Source of the DNA: Thalassoroseus pseudoceratinae
GTDB taxonomy: Bacteria > Planctomycetota > Planctomycetia > Planctomycetales > Planctomycetaceae
Direction: 5' to 3'
DNA: 64,000 nucleotides
Assembly (NCBI RefSeq): GCF_011634775.1
Contig: NZ_JAALXT010000002.1
Coordinates: forward strand, 434,001 to 498,000
Of this stretch, positions 51,194 through 60,599 are shown piece by piece. The notes below the pieces were generated by a model. That model had not been told where the DNA came from, made no database searches, and was given only the letters and a program-made list of their open reading frames with translations. How positions within the stretch are numbered: position 1 is the stretch's first letter; each line of letters opens with the position of its first letter. The position numbers and the translations under genes were made by a program.

Positions 51194-54013
51194 ATGAGTG
51201 CTCACCCAGTCGCCACGCCGAGAGTGCGACGAAAATATGAACCCGCAGTGGGGCCAAAACTGCGGAAACTCTTGTATGTCGTATTTGGCCTGTCGGCCTT
51301 GTTGGCCGCGACCGCAATCTACTTGGCGGCGATCACCGCCATGGAAGTTGCAACAGGAAAGGTCTATCAGAACTGGTTCTACCAGCTCGTATTTCTCGCC
51401 CATCTTGGGTTGGGACTGTTGTTCGTCGTTCCGCTGATCGCGTTTGGATTGATCCATCTCAAGAAGACCCGCCAACGTAAGAATCGACGCGCCATGAAGG
51501 CCGGTATGGCGTTGTTTATTGGTTCCATTGTCGTGTTGATCACCGGTCTATTGCTAGTCCGCTTGGTGGGCGTGTTCGACTTGCGGCATCCCTTCGCCCG
51601 ATCGACGGTGTATTGGTTGCATGTTGCTTCGCCGATCGTGTGCATATGGCTGTACTGGCTGCACCGTCTCGCGGGCCCGAAGATTCATTGGAAGGTCGGA
51701 ATTATCGGCGGTTCCGTCGTCATGGCGGGAGTGGGAGTCATGGTGGCGGTGCACTCACAAGACCCACGTCAATGGAACTCTGTCGGACCAGAATCTGGGC
51801 AACAGTACTTTGAACCGTCACTAGCACGAACCTCAACGGGAAACTTCATCCCCGCAACAGCTTTGGACAACGACGAGTACTGCCAGTCCTGCCATCAAGA
51901 TGTCCATGCTCGATGGGAACACAGCGTTCATCACCTCAGTTCGTTTAATAATCCAGTGTACTTGGCGAGCGTTCGTGAAACCCGTGAGGTCGCGTTAAAA
52001 CGGGATGGCAGTGTCAAAGCGAGCCGATGGTGCGCCGGTTGCCACGATCCAGTGCCGTTCTTTAGTGGAGCATTTGACGATCCGAACTTCGACGATGTCC
52101 ATCATCCAACCGCTCATTCGGGGATCACGTGCACCACATGCCACGCCATCACGCATGTGAATTCCACACGCGGCAATGCCGATTTTACAATCGAAGAACC
52201 AATGCACTATCCATTCGCGTTCAGTGACAATCCTTTCCTGAAATGGGTGAATGGTCAACTCATCAAAGCCAAGCCAGAACTTCATAAGAAGACCTTCTTG
52301 AAACCGCTCCACCAAACTGCGGAGTTCTGTTCCACATGCCATAAGGTTCATCTCCCGAAATCTCTAACACACTACAAAGATTTTCTAAGAGGCCAAAACC
52401 ATTACGATTCCTACTTACTGAGTGGGGTGTCTGGGCATGGGGCACGAAGTTTTTACTATCCCCCGAAGGCGGCGGATAACTGCAACGTCTGCCATATGCC
52501 TTTACAACCTTCAAGTGATTTCGGTGCCAAGCCGATAGGGGAATCAGGTGAGTTGTCAGTCCACGATCACCTCTTTCCAGCAGCGAATACCGGCATTGCC
52601 TGGACTCGTGAGTGGAGTGATATCGTCCGGGAGCAATCAGACTATTTGAAGAACGAAATTGTTCGAGTCGACTTGTTCGGTTTGCGTGAGGATGGCGAGA
52701 TTGATGGACGACTCCTAGCGCCACTCCGACCAAACGTGCCTACCGTTGAACCTGGGGAACAGTATCTCTTGGAAGCGGTTATCCGAACGATGAAACTCGG
52801 TCACCACCTCACCCAAGGGACGATTGATTCCAACGAACTCTGGTTGGAACTCACAGTCCGTAGCGGTGACCGTGTGATTGGTCGAAGCGGCCATCTTGAC
52901 ACGAGACAGAAGGTTGACCCGTGGTCGCACTTTGTGTCAGCGTTTGTGATTGACCGCAATGGTAATCGTATCTCACGGCGAAATCCCCAAGACATCTTTG
53001 TGAAACTATACGACCATCAAATCCCTCCTGGGGCCGGTCAAACCGTGCACTACGACCTAGATGTTCCCAAGGATCTGACGGAACCCATCACGATTGAACT
53101 GCGACTCAACTATCGTAAGTTCGATAACGTTCTTATGAAGTTTGCTGCCGATTCTTCAAAGACGGATGATAAGCCATTCCGAGGAAAACACGAATTTGGC
53201 AACGGGAGAAATCCACTACCAATCGTTGTCTTAGCCGAAGACTCGCTGACTTTGCCAATCGCCGGTCAGACCCATAAAATCCCTAAACAGTCCACGCAGA
53301 TTCCGGAATGGCAACGCTGGAACGATTATGGCATCGGCTTGCTTCTCAAAGGAAAAGCCGAGTTGCGTCAGGCCGCTGATGCCTTCACGGAAGTTGAAAA
53401 ACTCGGACGCTATGACGGTGCCCTAAACTTGACTCGCGTTCTAGAATTGGAAGGACGCATCAACGAAGCCACGGACGCACTCAATCGGGCCGCCGCACAC
53501 AAGAAACCATCTGCTCCACCTTGGACGGTAAATTGGTTGTCCGGTATGCTTAACCGTGAGCAAGGTCGACTTACTGAAGCCGCTGAGAATTTCCGAGCCG
53601 TGTTGTCTCCCCCCACAGCAGAGATGAAATCACGCGGGTTTGATTTCCGGAATGACTATATCGTTTCAAACCTACTCGGCCAAACACTTTTTGATCTCGC
53701 ACGGCAACAGCGCGGGGCCGAGCGAAAAACGCAACGCAACAAGTTCTTGACCGCCGCTGTCGAACAGTATCAACAGACGTTGCAACTCGATATCGAAAAT
53801 GTCGATGCTCACTACAACCTCGCGTTGTTATACCGTGAACTCGGAGAAATCGATAAGGCGGATCGGCATCGTCAGCTGCACGCGCGTTACAAGCCAGACG
53901 ACAATGCCCGCGACACAGCAGTACGCCTCGCTCGACAGAAGTATCCCGCGGCCAATCACGCCGCGGAGGCCGTTGTCATCTACCCCACTGATCGCCCTGC
54001 AATTGCAGAGTGA
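51194..54013 (+). CDS. Membrane five-heme cytochrome with C-terminal TPR domain
   Basis: 939 residues. N-terminal ~190 residues have five hydrophobic helices (LLYVVFGLSALLAATAIYLAAI, WFYQLVFLAHLGLGLLFVVPLIAFGL, GMALFIGSIVVLITGLLLVRL, WLHVASPIVCIWLYWLHRLA and IGGSVVMAGVGVMVAV), with histidines in the first loop and helix ends that could bind b-type heme. Five CxxCH sites follow at residues 230-234, 280-284, 313-317, 379-383 and 430-434. Then a beta-rich region and TPRs near 750-920 (QAADAFTEVEKLGRYDGALNLTRVLELEG, DAHYNLALLYRELGEIDKADRH). It probably passes electrons across the inner membrane. Downstream CRTAC1 protein gene starts 66 bp later; probable operon. Confidence 0.88.
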   Translation: MSAHPVATPRVRRKYEPAVGPKLRKLLYVVFGLSALLAATAIYLAAITAMEVATGKVYQNWFYQLVFLAHLGLGLLFVVPLIAFGLIHLKKTRQRKNRRAMKAGMALFIGSIVVLITGLLLVRLVGVFDLRHPFARSTVYWLHVASPIVCIWLYWLHRLAGPKIHWKVGIIGGSVVMAGVGVMVAVHSQDPRQWNSVGPESGQQYFEPSLARTSTGNFIPATALDNDEYCQSCHQDVHARWEHSVHHLSSFNNPVYLASVRETREVALKRDGSVKASRWCAGCHDPVPFFSGAFDDPNFDDVHHPTAHSGITCTTCHAITHVNSTRGNADFTIEEPMHYPFAFSDNPFLKWVNGQLIKAKPELHKKTFLKPLHQTAEFCSTCHKVHLPKSLTHYKDFLRGQNHYDSYLLSGVSGHGARSFYYPPKAADNCNVCHMPLQPSSDFGAKPIGESGELSVHDHLFPAANTGIAWTREWSDIVREQSDYLKNEIVRVDLFGLREDGEIDGRLLAPLRPNVPTVEPGEQYLLEAVIRTMKLGHHLTQGTIDSNELWLELTVRSGDRVIGRSGHLDTRQKVDPWSHFVSAFVIDRNGNRISRRNPQDIFVKLYDHQIPPGAGQTVHYDLDVPKDLTEPITIELRLNYRKFDNVLMKFAADSSKTDDKPFRGKHEFGNGRNPLPIVVLAEDSLTLPIAGQTHKIPKQSTQIPEWQRWNDYGIGLLLKGKAELRQAADAFTEVEKLGRYDGALNLTRVLELEGRINEATDALNRAAAHKKPSAPPWTVNWLSGMLNREQGRLTEAAENFRAVLSPPTAEMKSRGFDFRNDYIVSNLLGQTLFDLARQQRGAERKTQRNKFLTAAVEQYQQTLQLDIENVDAHYNLALLYRELGEIDKADRHRQLHARYKPDDNARDTAVRLARQKYPAANHAAEAVVIYPTDRPAIAE

Positions 54014-54079
54014 ACTTCTAGAGTCACAAAAAAAACGATCGGCAATGGACTGCCAGTCGGAATAGAAATTAGGTCTAGC

Positions 54080-55921
54080 ATGTCAACCGACCCGCACCGT
54101 GATGGCAACGACGATGCCGTCATTGAAACCGCATTTCAACAATCAATCATCGTTGTTGCCGTCGTAGCGACATTCGCTGTACTTGGCGGTGGATTGTACT
54201 GGTGGCTGTCGCGTCCAGTTGAAGAAACCGTCGAGGCTGCGCCACCGGAATTACCGGAAATTCGTACGGCCCCAACAGTTGATCTACCCTCGATTCCATT
54301 TGTCGACATCACTACTGAAGCAGACATCAACTTTGTGCACGAAAACGGAGCTGCTGGCGAAAAGCTCCTTCCCGAAACGATGGGCGGCGGATGCGGTTTC
54401 TTCGACTATGACAACGACGGAGATGTTGACCTATTACTCGTCAACTCCCAACGCTGGACTGACAGTAGCAATACTCAATCCGTCGCGACTCAGAAACTTT
54501 ACGCCAACGATGGTCATGGTAGATTTACCGACATCACACAGTCAGCAGGACTTGATATCTCGCTCTACGGGATGGGATGTGCAATTGGCGACTATGACAA
54601 CGATGGTGATGCCGATCTCTATCTAACAGCCGTCGGGCCAAACCATCTGCTTCGTAACGATGACGGCGTTTTCGTTGATGTCTCCGATGAGATGAAAGTT
54701 GCTGGCGACGACGATAGCTATAGCAGTAGCGCTGGTTGGTGTGACTTCGACAACGACGGCGACCTAGATCTCTTTATCTGCAACTATGTGGTGTGGTCGC
54801 GTGCCTATGATTTATCCCAGAACTTCCAACTGACTGGTGGTGGGCGAGCCTATGGAAGACCTCAAGACTTTGCCGGCGTTTTTCCTTACTTGTATCGAAA
54901 CGACGGTCGTCACTTTACTGACATTACGGAAACTTCCGGCTTGCAAATTCGAAATCCAGCAACAGACGCGGCTATGGCTAAGTCGCTTGGTGTCACGTTT
55001 GCTGATTTCGATTCCGACGGTTTGATGGACATCTTCGTTGCCAACGACACGGTGCAGAACTTTCTATTCCATAACATCGGCGGAAATGCCTTTGAGGAAA
55101 TCGGCGGTATTAGTGGTGTGGCTTTTGATATCGACGGACGTGCCCGAGGTGCGATGGGCGTTGATGTGGCTCGCTTGCGTTCCAACGCCGATTGGGCATT
55201 AGCCGTTGGGAACTTTGCCAATGAGATGACTGCCCTCTATGTCTCGCCGGCAAATCAGATGACCTTCTCTGACGAGGCGGTTTCGAACGGACTTGGTCCT
55301 CAAACCCGCCTGGATCTCACGTTTGGGACGCTATTCGCCGATCTTGATTTGGACGGGCGGCTCGATTTGCTTTCGGCGAACGGCCACCTTGAAGAAGACA
55401 TCCATCGTGTGCAGCCTAGTCAACACTACGCGCAGCCACCGAAACTGTTCTGGAACGCCGGGGCCGATCATGCCACCGAATTCGTTCCGCTTGGTCGATC
55501 GGAGCTCGGTTCCGACTTCATCGCACCAATGGTCGGGCGAGGTGCTAGTTATGCGGATATTGATAACGATGGCGATCTGGATGTTCTCCTAACCGCTTCT
55601 GGACGTGCGTGCCGCCTCCTTAGAAATGACCTCGACAAGTCAGGTAAGCATTGGGTCCGGTTTCGGTTGGTCGGGACTCAATCCAACCGCGATGCAATTG
55701 GGGCCCGGATTGTTCTCACAGTAGACGGCCAACAACAGTTCCAAACAGTCATGCCAACACGCAGCTATTTGTCTCAAGTTGAACGAACTATCACATTCGG
55801 TGTTGGAGAATCAGAAATGATAGACAAAATCGAAATCCAATGGCCGTCAGGCAATCAAACAGTTCAACAGGGATTGTCCGTCGACCAGCTTTACGAGATT
55901 CGCGAAGACGATTCCAACTAG
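54080..55921 (+). CDS. CRTAC1-family FG-GAP/ASPIC-UnbV protein, membrane-anchored
   Basis: 613 residues. One N-terminal membrane helix (IIVVAVVATFAVLGGGLYWWLS, about 26-46), then FG-GAP repeats with calcium sites: FFDYDNDGDVDLLLVNSQ, IGDYDNDGDADLYLTAVG, WCDFDNDGDLDLFICNYV, FADFDSDGLMDIFVANDT, FADLDLDGRLDLLSANGH, YADIDNDGDLDVLLTASG. The C-terminus is the ASPIC/UnbV domain (HWVRFRLVGTQSNRDAIGARIVLTVDGQQQ...VERTITFGVGESEMIDKIEIQWPSG). These Ca-binding propellers are periplasmic and often flank multiheme cytochromes; the ASPIC/UnbV ligand is unknown. 66 bp after the cytochrome gene. Stop TAG overlaps the convergent stop in CTAG. Confidence 0.93.
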   Translation: MSTDPHRDGNDDAVIETAFQQSIIVVAVVATFAVLGGGLYWWLSRPVEETVEAAPPELPEIRTAPTVDLPSIPFVDITTEADINFVHENGAAGEKLLPETMGGGCGFFDYDNDGDVDLLLVNSQRWTDSSNTQSVATQKLYANDGHGRFTDITQSAGLDISLYGMGCAIGDYDNDGDADLYLTAVGPNHLLRNDDGVFVDVSDEMKVAGDDDSYSSSAGWCDFDNDGDLDLFICNYVVWSRAYDLSQNFQLTGGGRAYGRPQDFAGVFPYLYRNDGRHFTDITETSGLQIRNPATDAAMAKSLGVTFADFDSDGLMDIFVANDTVQNFLFHNIGGNAFEEIGGISGVAFDIDGRARGAMGVDVARLRSNADWALAVGNFANEMTALYVSPANQMTFSDEAVSNGLGPQTRLDLTFGTLFADLDLDGRLDLLSANGHLEEDIHRVQPSQHYAQPPKLFWNAGADHATEFVPLGRSELGSDFIAPMVGRGASYADIDNDGDLDVLLTASGRACRLLRNDLDKSGKHWVRFRLVGTQSNRDAIGARIVLTVDGQQQFQTVMPTRSYLSQVERTITFGVGESEMIDKIEIQWPSGNQTVQQGLSVDQLYEIREDDSN

Positions 55922-58900
55922 TTTGACCATGTTTGGCGGCTGATCTGTTTCCAAAAACGGAATGGGTTCTGAGTCCGAGTTTGATACTCGTTCAGATAGG
56001 ACCGGTGTTCGGGGCCATCCGGGAATTGTTCATCCACGCCATACGGGTAGCTCTGCATGGAACGGAATGGAAGTGGCTCCACTGTTTGACCAAGCACTGT
56101 GTTTAAGTCGGCGTCCTTGTCCCAGCCGACATTGTGAATGATGAAGTCTCGCGTCCAGCCTTCCGGCGGTGGCGGGAGTTCTTGGAACTGCATCTCGACA
56201 GCATCACCGGCTCCAAATACGACCGAACGATCATCTTCTTCGGCTAGCAATTCGCGAACGTCTCCATAGCGAGTGAATCGCCCAAGCATCGGCGGCCAAT
56301 GCGGATCTTGATTGACATCATTGGCATCGAAAGTCTCAGGGGCGCGTCCTTCTCGCGGCTTCCACTTCGAAAAGCCACGATAAGACAGTTCACTCGCGAC
56401 GAGTTCTGCCTTCTGAATCCGAACATCAGCAGGTTCTTCGTCGACAGTAAAGAACATCGCATCCCAATAGAGTTCTAGACTCGTCCTAATCTGGACTCGA
56501 TAATCGTCTGTGAGAAACACGTTTGAAAGATCATACATGATCGTTTTCGGTTTTCCCCCTGGGAAGCCTGCGCGCGTGATTCTCTCGACCCACTTCCCCT
56601 CAGTATTCTTGACCCAGACCGACGGAATAGTCGGTGGGGCGATTTCCGAATTTTGTCCAATCGCGATATTCAAGCTTGTATCCGTTGGCTGTAACCAACC
56701 TTGCAGAAACAATCGGACGTTTTTCGGATCATCGAGTTGACCGAGATCCAGTTCGACCGTGTGAGGTGGTGCGAGTCCTTGTGTGATACGCCGTCCAAAC
56801 GTTTTTGCATATTGACCGTCGGCTTGTGTCAGCTGCGGGAGCAAGTCGTTCCCTTGTGAATCGACTATACTAACTGGCAATTGAGGATTCTGGACTGTGT
56901 GAACGCGAAACTCTGCTCCTTGTTCCGAGGCAACCTTTTCATTCGTGTAGATGTCGACATCTACAGAATGATCGACAACCAAAAGCTCAACTTCATCCAG
57001 GTAGCAGGCCTCCCATAGTTCCTCGGTGATCATTAACCGGTAGGTACCATTTTTGGGCGACAGCCGATCGCCGGGGATCTTTAAGTATTCCCAGTGTCGA
57101 CACGGAGCGAGTACCCCCTCCGCAAACTGTAACCCAATCGGGGATGCCCACAAACAATCTGTAAGAAACTCATACTGTTCTCCGCTCCAAGTGTAGAGAA
57201 ACGGGCATGAACCTTTTGTGATCTGCTTCTCGCAGATAATCTGATTTGCTTGCGGGGAGATTTCATTTTGCGGAATGCCGTTGTTCCAAAGTACTCGAAC
57301 GACGTCCACCTCATCGGCTTGACCAAGACCAAAATGAGTCGTTGTTCCTTGCACAAGTTTCATTTGATAGTTGTTGCCACTCTTGACCTCGATAATACAG
57401 CCTCGGCCATAGTAGTTGTTACGATCGTTCTGATACTGTGGGTTCGCTTCGGCAACGAGAGTGATGTCAACCCAGTTGTTTTGCGTTAACTGGTTGAGTT
57501 TCCAACTGAGTCGGTTGTCATGCCAGACAAGAACATCTTGGGCGCCGTCGCGGTTGAGGTCTGCGATGTAACATCGCTTTAGCTCGCTAGTCGATTCGAG
57601 CAAGGGGAATAGTTGCTTACTGAATGTGGTGTCCGCCAGACCTCGCACGCAACTGGCTGACTGATGATTCCACGCCAAGAGATCTTGCTCACCGTCATTG
57701 TCGAGATCGCAGATCGTCAGGCCTTCCCATTCGCGAGTCGGTATCTGGAACGCCGATTTGGGGCGAACAACGCCTGGGGAAACCAACCGCGACTGGCAAA
57801 CCTCAATCCCGGCTGAACTCGTCCCGACAAGGTCCCATGACGAGTTTCCGTCAAGATCGATTGGTACCAAGCCACTCGTACGACTCAATGCCGAGAATTC
57901 TTTGGGGAGTTGTCGCCAGCGAAAACGACCATGATAAAGGTTCTCCAAGATGCCGATGGTGTTCGAATCTTGGTCAGCCATAATGATATCATTAGCGAGG
58001 TTGCGGTCGAAGTCGAGTGCTAGCAGAGCGTTTGGCTTGAATGCGTTAGGCGGCAATTCTGCTTGGGTGGTAATGTCGCGGAATTTCACCGCTTGATTAG
58101 CACCAATCCCTCCTAGGTTGATCCATAAAGAGATTCCGTCCTCGGTGGAGATCGCAAGATCCAAGTCGCCGTCCTGGTCGAGTTCAGCAACCTCTAATGC
58201 TAGCACTTGACTAATATCCTCAAATCCTTTGGTCTGAGGCATTGGTTTCAACGTGTGTGTGTCAGCGTCGATATCATGTAGGTTTTGAAGTAGCAAGACT
58301 CCGTCCGGTCCAAACAGTATGACGTCAAGGTCTGCAGGCAAGCACTCCGAACCGATCTTGCCCTGTGTCCCGATTGGTTTGTACTCGTCTGTGTCTCGGT
58401 CGAGATCGGCTAGCACAATTTTTGAAAACGATTGGTGCAGACCGAATGTGGCAATGACCTGCCAGTCGTTGGTCGAGTCATTCAACGTGTAGACTCTGAG
58501 ACTCGATTCGGACAAAATTACGATGTCTGGTTGACGATCCAGGTTGAAGTCTGCAACTTCAATGTCGATCGCATCTGCGATTTCAGTAATGTCAGCTTCG
58601 ACATCCTTAAACTTCAGTTCAGCAAGATTGTTCGACTGTAAGGATTGACGTCGAGGGAACTTTTCTTTGATAGCTGGCGCAAAGTCTTCGACAACAAATT
58701 CGAGGAGGTTCGGCCGGAGTCTGGCGCGATCCAGATAGACGGGAACCAAAGGGGTGAGGATGTTTGTTAAACCCAATGTGAGGGTTGACGCGCGTTGGGT
58801 TTCGCCGTTACTGATCAACTGCTCGATCTGCTCAAGGAGTTTTTGGCCTTGCTCACGAATATGCGGGGCAGCATTGAGTAGTAGCCGTTGCAGTTGGTCT

Positions 58901-59643
58901 TGATGACTCTGTACAAGATCGCTGACATCCGTCTGCTGACGGATACGGAATCGGATCAGATCGATTAGTGCAGCAGAATTATCCGGGCGGAGTTCGTGGA
59001 CTTTCAGAAGGGCATCTTCAGCAATTGGCGGCGAGTCGGCTCGTTCGGCGAGTGTGAATAGTTCGTACCAGAAAACGGGGTTGTCTGGCTCGGCGTCGGC
59101 TGTCTCCTTGAGTTTTTCAACAGCAGCTTCCTCCTGTTGCGTACTCGCTAGCAATTTGGCCTCAAAATAGGTCTGATACTGTTGTGGAGGATTGATGTCT
59201 TTGTAGCGGCGGATCGCCTCCAGTGCTTGGGCGGAGGCTGTTTTGTATGCGTCTGGTTCTTGGAATTGTTGCTCAGCCGCTTGCGCGAGTGCTAATAAGT
59301 TAGCGACAACTAGGTTCTGTTCCGTCAGGCGAGTAATCCCAAATCCGTTTTCTTGCAGTGTGTTCCTGATTTCTTCATGCAATTGGATACTTTGCTCGAA
59401 CTCGAAGTTCTCTAGCAACGCGGTGGCACGATTTTTTTTCGACTCGATCACAGCTGCGTCGAAAGATTGTTCATTCCCGTTGCGTATCAGGGTGTACCAG
59501 ACTGTCACCCCGATCCCGAGCATCACAAGAGCAACTGCGAGAATCAGCGGAAGCCGACGTGAAGGACCATTCTCCGTGTTCGCTTCCTGGTTCATGAGTT
59601 CGTCCGGATTCGCGTGGTAGGGATTATTTGGAGTGTCGCCCAC
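55918..59643 (-). CDS. Large TPR/FG-GAP/CRTAC1 protein with C-terminal domain
   Basis: 1241 residues. Cytoplasmic N-terminal ~30 residues, one membrane helix (LPLILAVALVMLGIGVTVWYTLI), then TPR-like helices to about 300 (ALLENFEFEQSIQLHEEIRNTLQENGFG, WYELFTLAERADSPPIAEDALLKVHEL). FG-GAP repeats follow (IADAIDIEVADFNLDRQPDIVILSES, EVAELDQDGDLDLAISTEDG, ICDLDNDGEQDLLAWNHQS, IADLNRDGAQDVLVWHDN), then an ASPIC/UnbV-like segment (RGCIIEVKSGNNYQMKLVQGTTTHFGLGQADEVDVVRVLW) and a ~400-residue C-terminal domain starting KGSCPFLYTWSGEQYEFLTDCLWASPIGL that I know from other CRTAC1 proteins. Periplasmic scaffold; faces the 54080 gene in opposite orientation, sharing CTAG. Confidence 0.85.
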   Translation of the reverse strand: MGDTPNNPYHANPDELMNQEANTENGPSRRLPLILAVALVMLGIGVTVWYTLIRNGNEQSFDAAVIESKKNRATALLENFEFEQSIQLHEEIRNTLQENGFGITRLTEQNLVVANLLALAQAAEQQFQEPDAYKTASAQALEAIRRYKDINPPQQYQTYFEAKLLASTQQEEAAVEKLKETADAEPDNPVFWYELFTLAERADSPPIAEDALLKVHELRPDNSAALIDLIRFRIRQQTDVSDLVQSHQDQLQRLLLNAAPHIREQGQKLLEQIEQLISNGETQRASTLTLGLTNILTPLVPVYLDRARLRPNLLEFVVEDFAPAIKEKFPRRQSLQSNNLAELKFKDVEADITEIADAIDIEVADFNLDRQPDIVILSESSLRVYTLNDSTNDWQVIATFGLHQSFSKIVLADLDRDTDEYKPIGTQGKIGSECLPADLDVILFGPDGVLLLQNLHDIDADTHTLKPMPQTKGFEDISQVLALEVAELDQDGDLDLAISTEDGISLWINLGGIGANQAVKFRDITTQAELPPNAFKPNALLALDFDRNLANDIIMADQDSNTIGILENLYHGRFRWRQLPKEFSALSRTSGLVPIDLDGNSSWDLVGTSSAGIEVCQSRLVSPGVVRPKSAFQIPTREWEGLTICDLDNDGEQDLLAWNHQSASCVRGLADTTFSKQLFPLLESTSELKRCYIADLNRDGAQDVLVWHDNRLSWKLNQLTQNNWVDITLVAEANPQYQNDRNNYYGRGCIIEVKSGNNYQMKLVQGTTTHFGLGQADEVDVVRVLWNNGIPQNEISPQANQIICEKQITKGSCPFLYTWSGEQYEFLTDCLWASPIGLQFAEGVLAPCRHWEYLKIPGDRLSPKNGTYRLMITEELWEACYLDEVELLVVDHSVDVDIYTNEKVASEQGAEFRVHTVQNPQLPVSIVDSQGNDLLPQLTQADGQYAKTFGRRITQGLAPPHTVELDLGQLDDPKNVRLFLQGWLQPTDTSLNIAIGQNSEIAPPTIPSVWVKNTEGKWVERITRAGFPGGKPKTIMYDLSNVFLTDDYRVQIRTSLELYWDAMFFTVDEEPADVRIQKAELVASELSYRGFSKWKPREGRAPETFDANDVNQDPHWPPMLGRFTRYGDVRELLAEEDDRSVVFGAGDAVEMQFQELPPPPEGWTRDFIIHNVGWDKDADLNTVLGQTVEPLPFRSMQSYPYGVDEQFPDGPEHRSYLNEYQTRTQNPFRFWKQISRQTWSN

Positions 59644-59674
59644 GTTATCGCATAGTACATGAAAGTAAAAGCGG

Positions 59675-60448
59675 TCATTGCGGAGATTCTTCGACTCTCA
59701 TTGGGGCTATTGATCTGCGATGAAAAGCCTGCCGGAACTCACGGGGTGAGAGACCAGTGGCCTGACGAAATTGACGTGTAAACGCACTCTGGTCGGTGTA
59801 GCCAGCTTCCAACGCGATTTGAGAAATGCTGATGTCGGTTTCTTGAAGCGATTGCTGCGCATGATCGATTCGAAGTTTCATCAACCATTGACCAGCCGTC
59901 AAACCAAAAACGCGACGAATTCGACGATCCAACTGATAGCGTGACATACCGGCAACCTCCGCCAAGTCTTGTACGCTGGGGGGTGAAGCGAGGTTGTTCT
60001 CCGCATAACGGATCGCCGTTGCGATCCCCTTGTACTCATCAATCGAGGAATCGGGCAGTCGTAGGTCTTGTGAAATTCCAACGAGCCCGGCGATGTCGCC
60101 GTCTTTGCGACGCAATGGCATTTTGTTGGTTAAGCACCATCCGACGTCTCGTGCTGGGTAGATGTGAAGCTCCAGTTGCATCGTAAGTGGCCGCCCCGAC
60201 TGTAGCACAACACGGTCCTGCGTTTCGTAGCTTTCCCCTAACGGTGCCCGGAACACTTGGCTAGCCGTCCGCCCAATTAGATCATCCTTGGAACGGAAAC
60301 CACAACGGTCGACAACAGTTTGGTTCACAACGATGTATCGTCCACATGCATCCTTGATGAAGAACACCACATCCGAAAGGCAGTCGAACAGTGCCTCACC
60401 AGTAAAAGGTGGTTCTAGTTCATTCAGAAAGTGCTGAATCGAGTCCAT
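59675..60448 (-). CDS. PAS-domain AraC-family regulator
   Basis: 257 residues. Residues about 18-130 form a PAS sensor (LFDCLSDVVFFIKDACGRYIVVNQTVVDRCGF...IGRTASQVF...LVGISQDLR). The C-terminal ~100 residues are AraC helix-turn-helix domains (VQDLAEVAGMSRYQLDRRIRRVFGLTAGQWLMKLRIDHAQQSL, ISQIALEAGYTDQSAFTRQFRQATGLSPREFRQAF). The PAS domain may bind a small ligand. It is divergently transcribed from the hydroxyproline operon (151-bp spacer with a palindrome), the classic position for a pathway activator. I suggest, without proof, that it senses hydroxyproline or an intermediate. Confidence 0.9.
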   Translation of the reverse strand: MDSIQHFLNELEPPFTGEALFDCLSDVVFFIKDACGRYIVVNQTVVDRCGFRSKDDLIGRTASQVFRAPLGESYETQDRVVLQSGRPLTMQLELHIYPARDVGWCLTNKMPLRRKDGDIAGLVGISQDLRLPDSSIDEYKGIATAIRYAENNLASPPSVQDLAEVAGMSRYQLDRRIRRVFGLTAGQWLMKLRIDHAQQSLQETDISISQIALEAGYTDQSAFTRQFRQATGLSPREFRQAFHRRSIAPMRVEESPQ

Positions 60449-60498
60449 ATCAACGATTCTTCAATTATGCGCATTTTGCAGTTCACGATTGCTGATCC

Positions 60499-60512
60499 GA
60501 CAAGACATTGTC
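60499..60512. promoter_or_regulatory. Palindrome in the AraC/hydroxyproline divergent spacer
   Basis: GACAA-GACA-TTGTC is an inverted repeat with 5-bp arms, about 90 bp upstream of the deaminase gene and 51 bp upstream of the regulator start. TAGAAT follows at 60524-60529. It is a candidate binding site for the regulator. Confidence 0.35.
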
Positions 60513-60599
60513 TCGCTTCCGTGTAGAATCCGAAAGTGTTCGCGGCTTTGAACTCATATCATCTCAAATTTCCGAATTCCATTCCTCGAAGTGGTGCCG

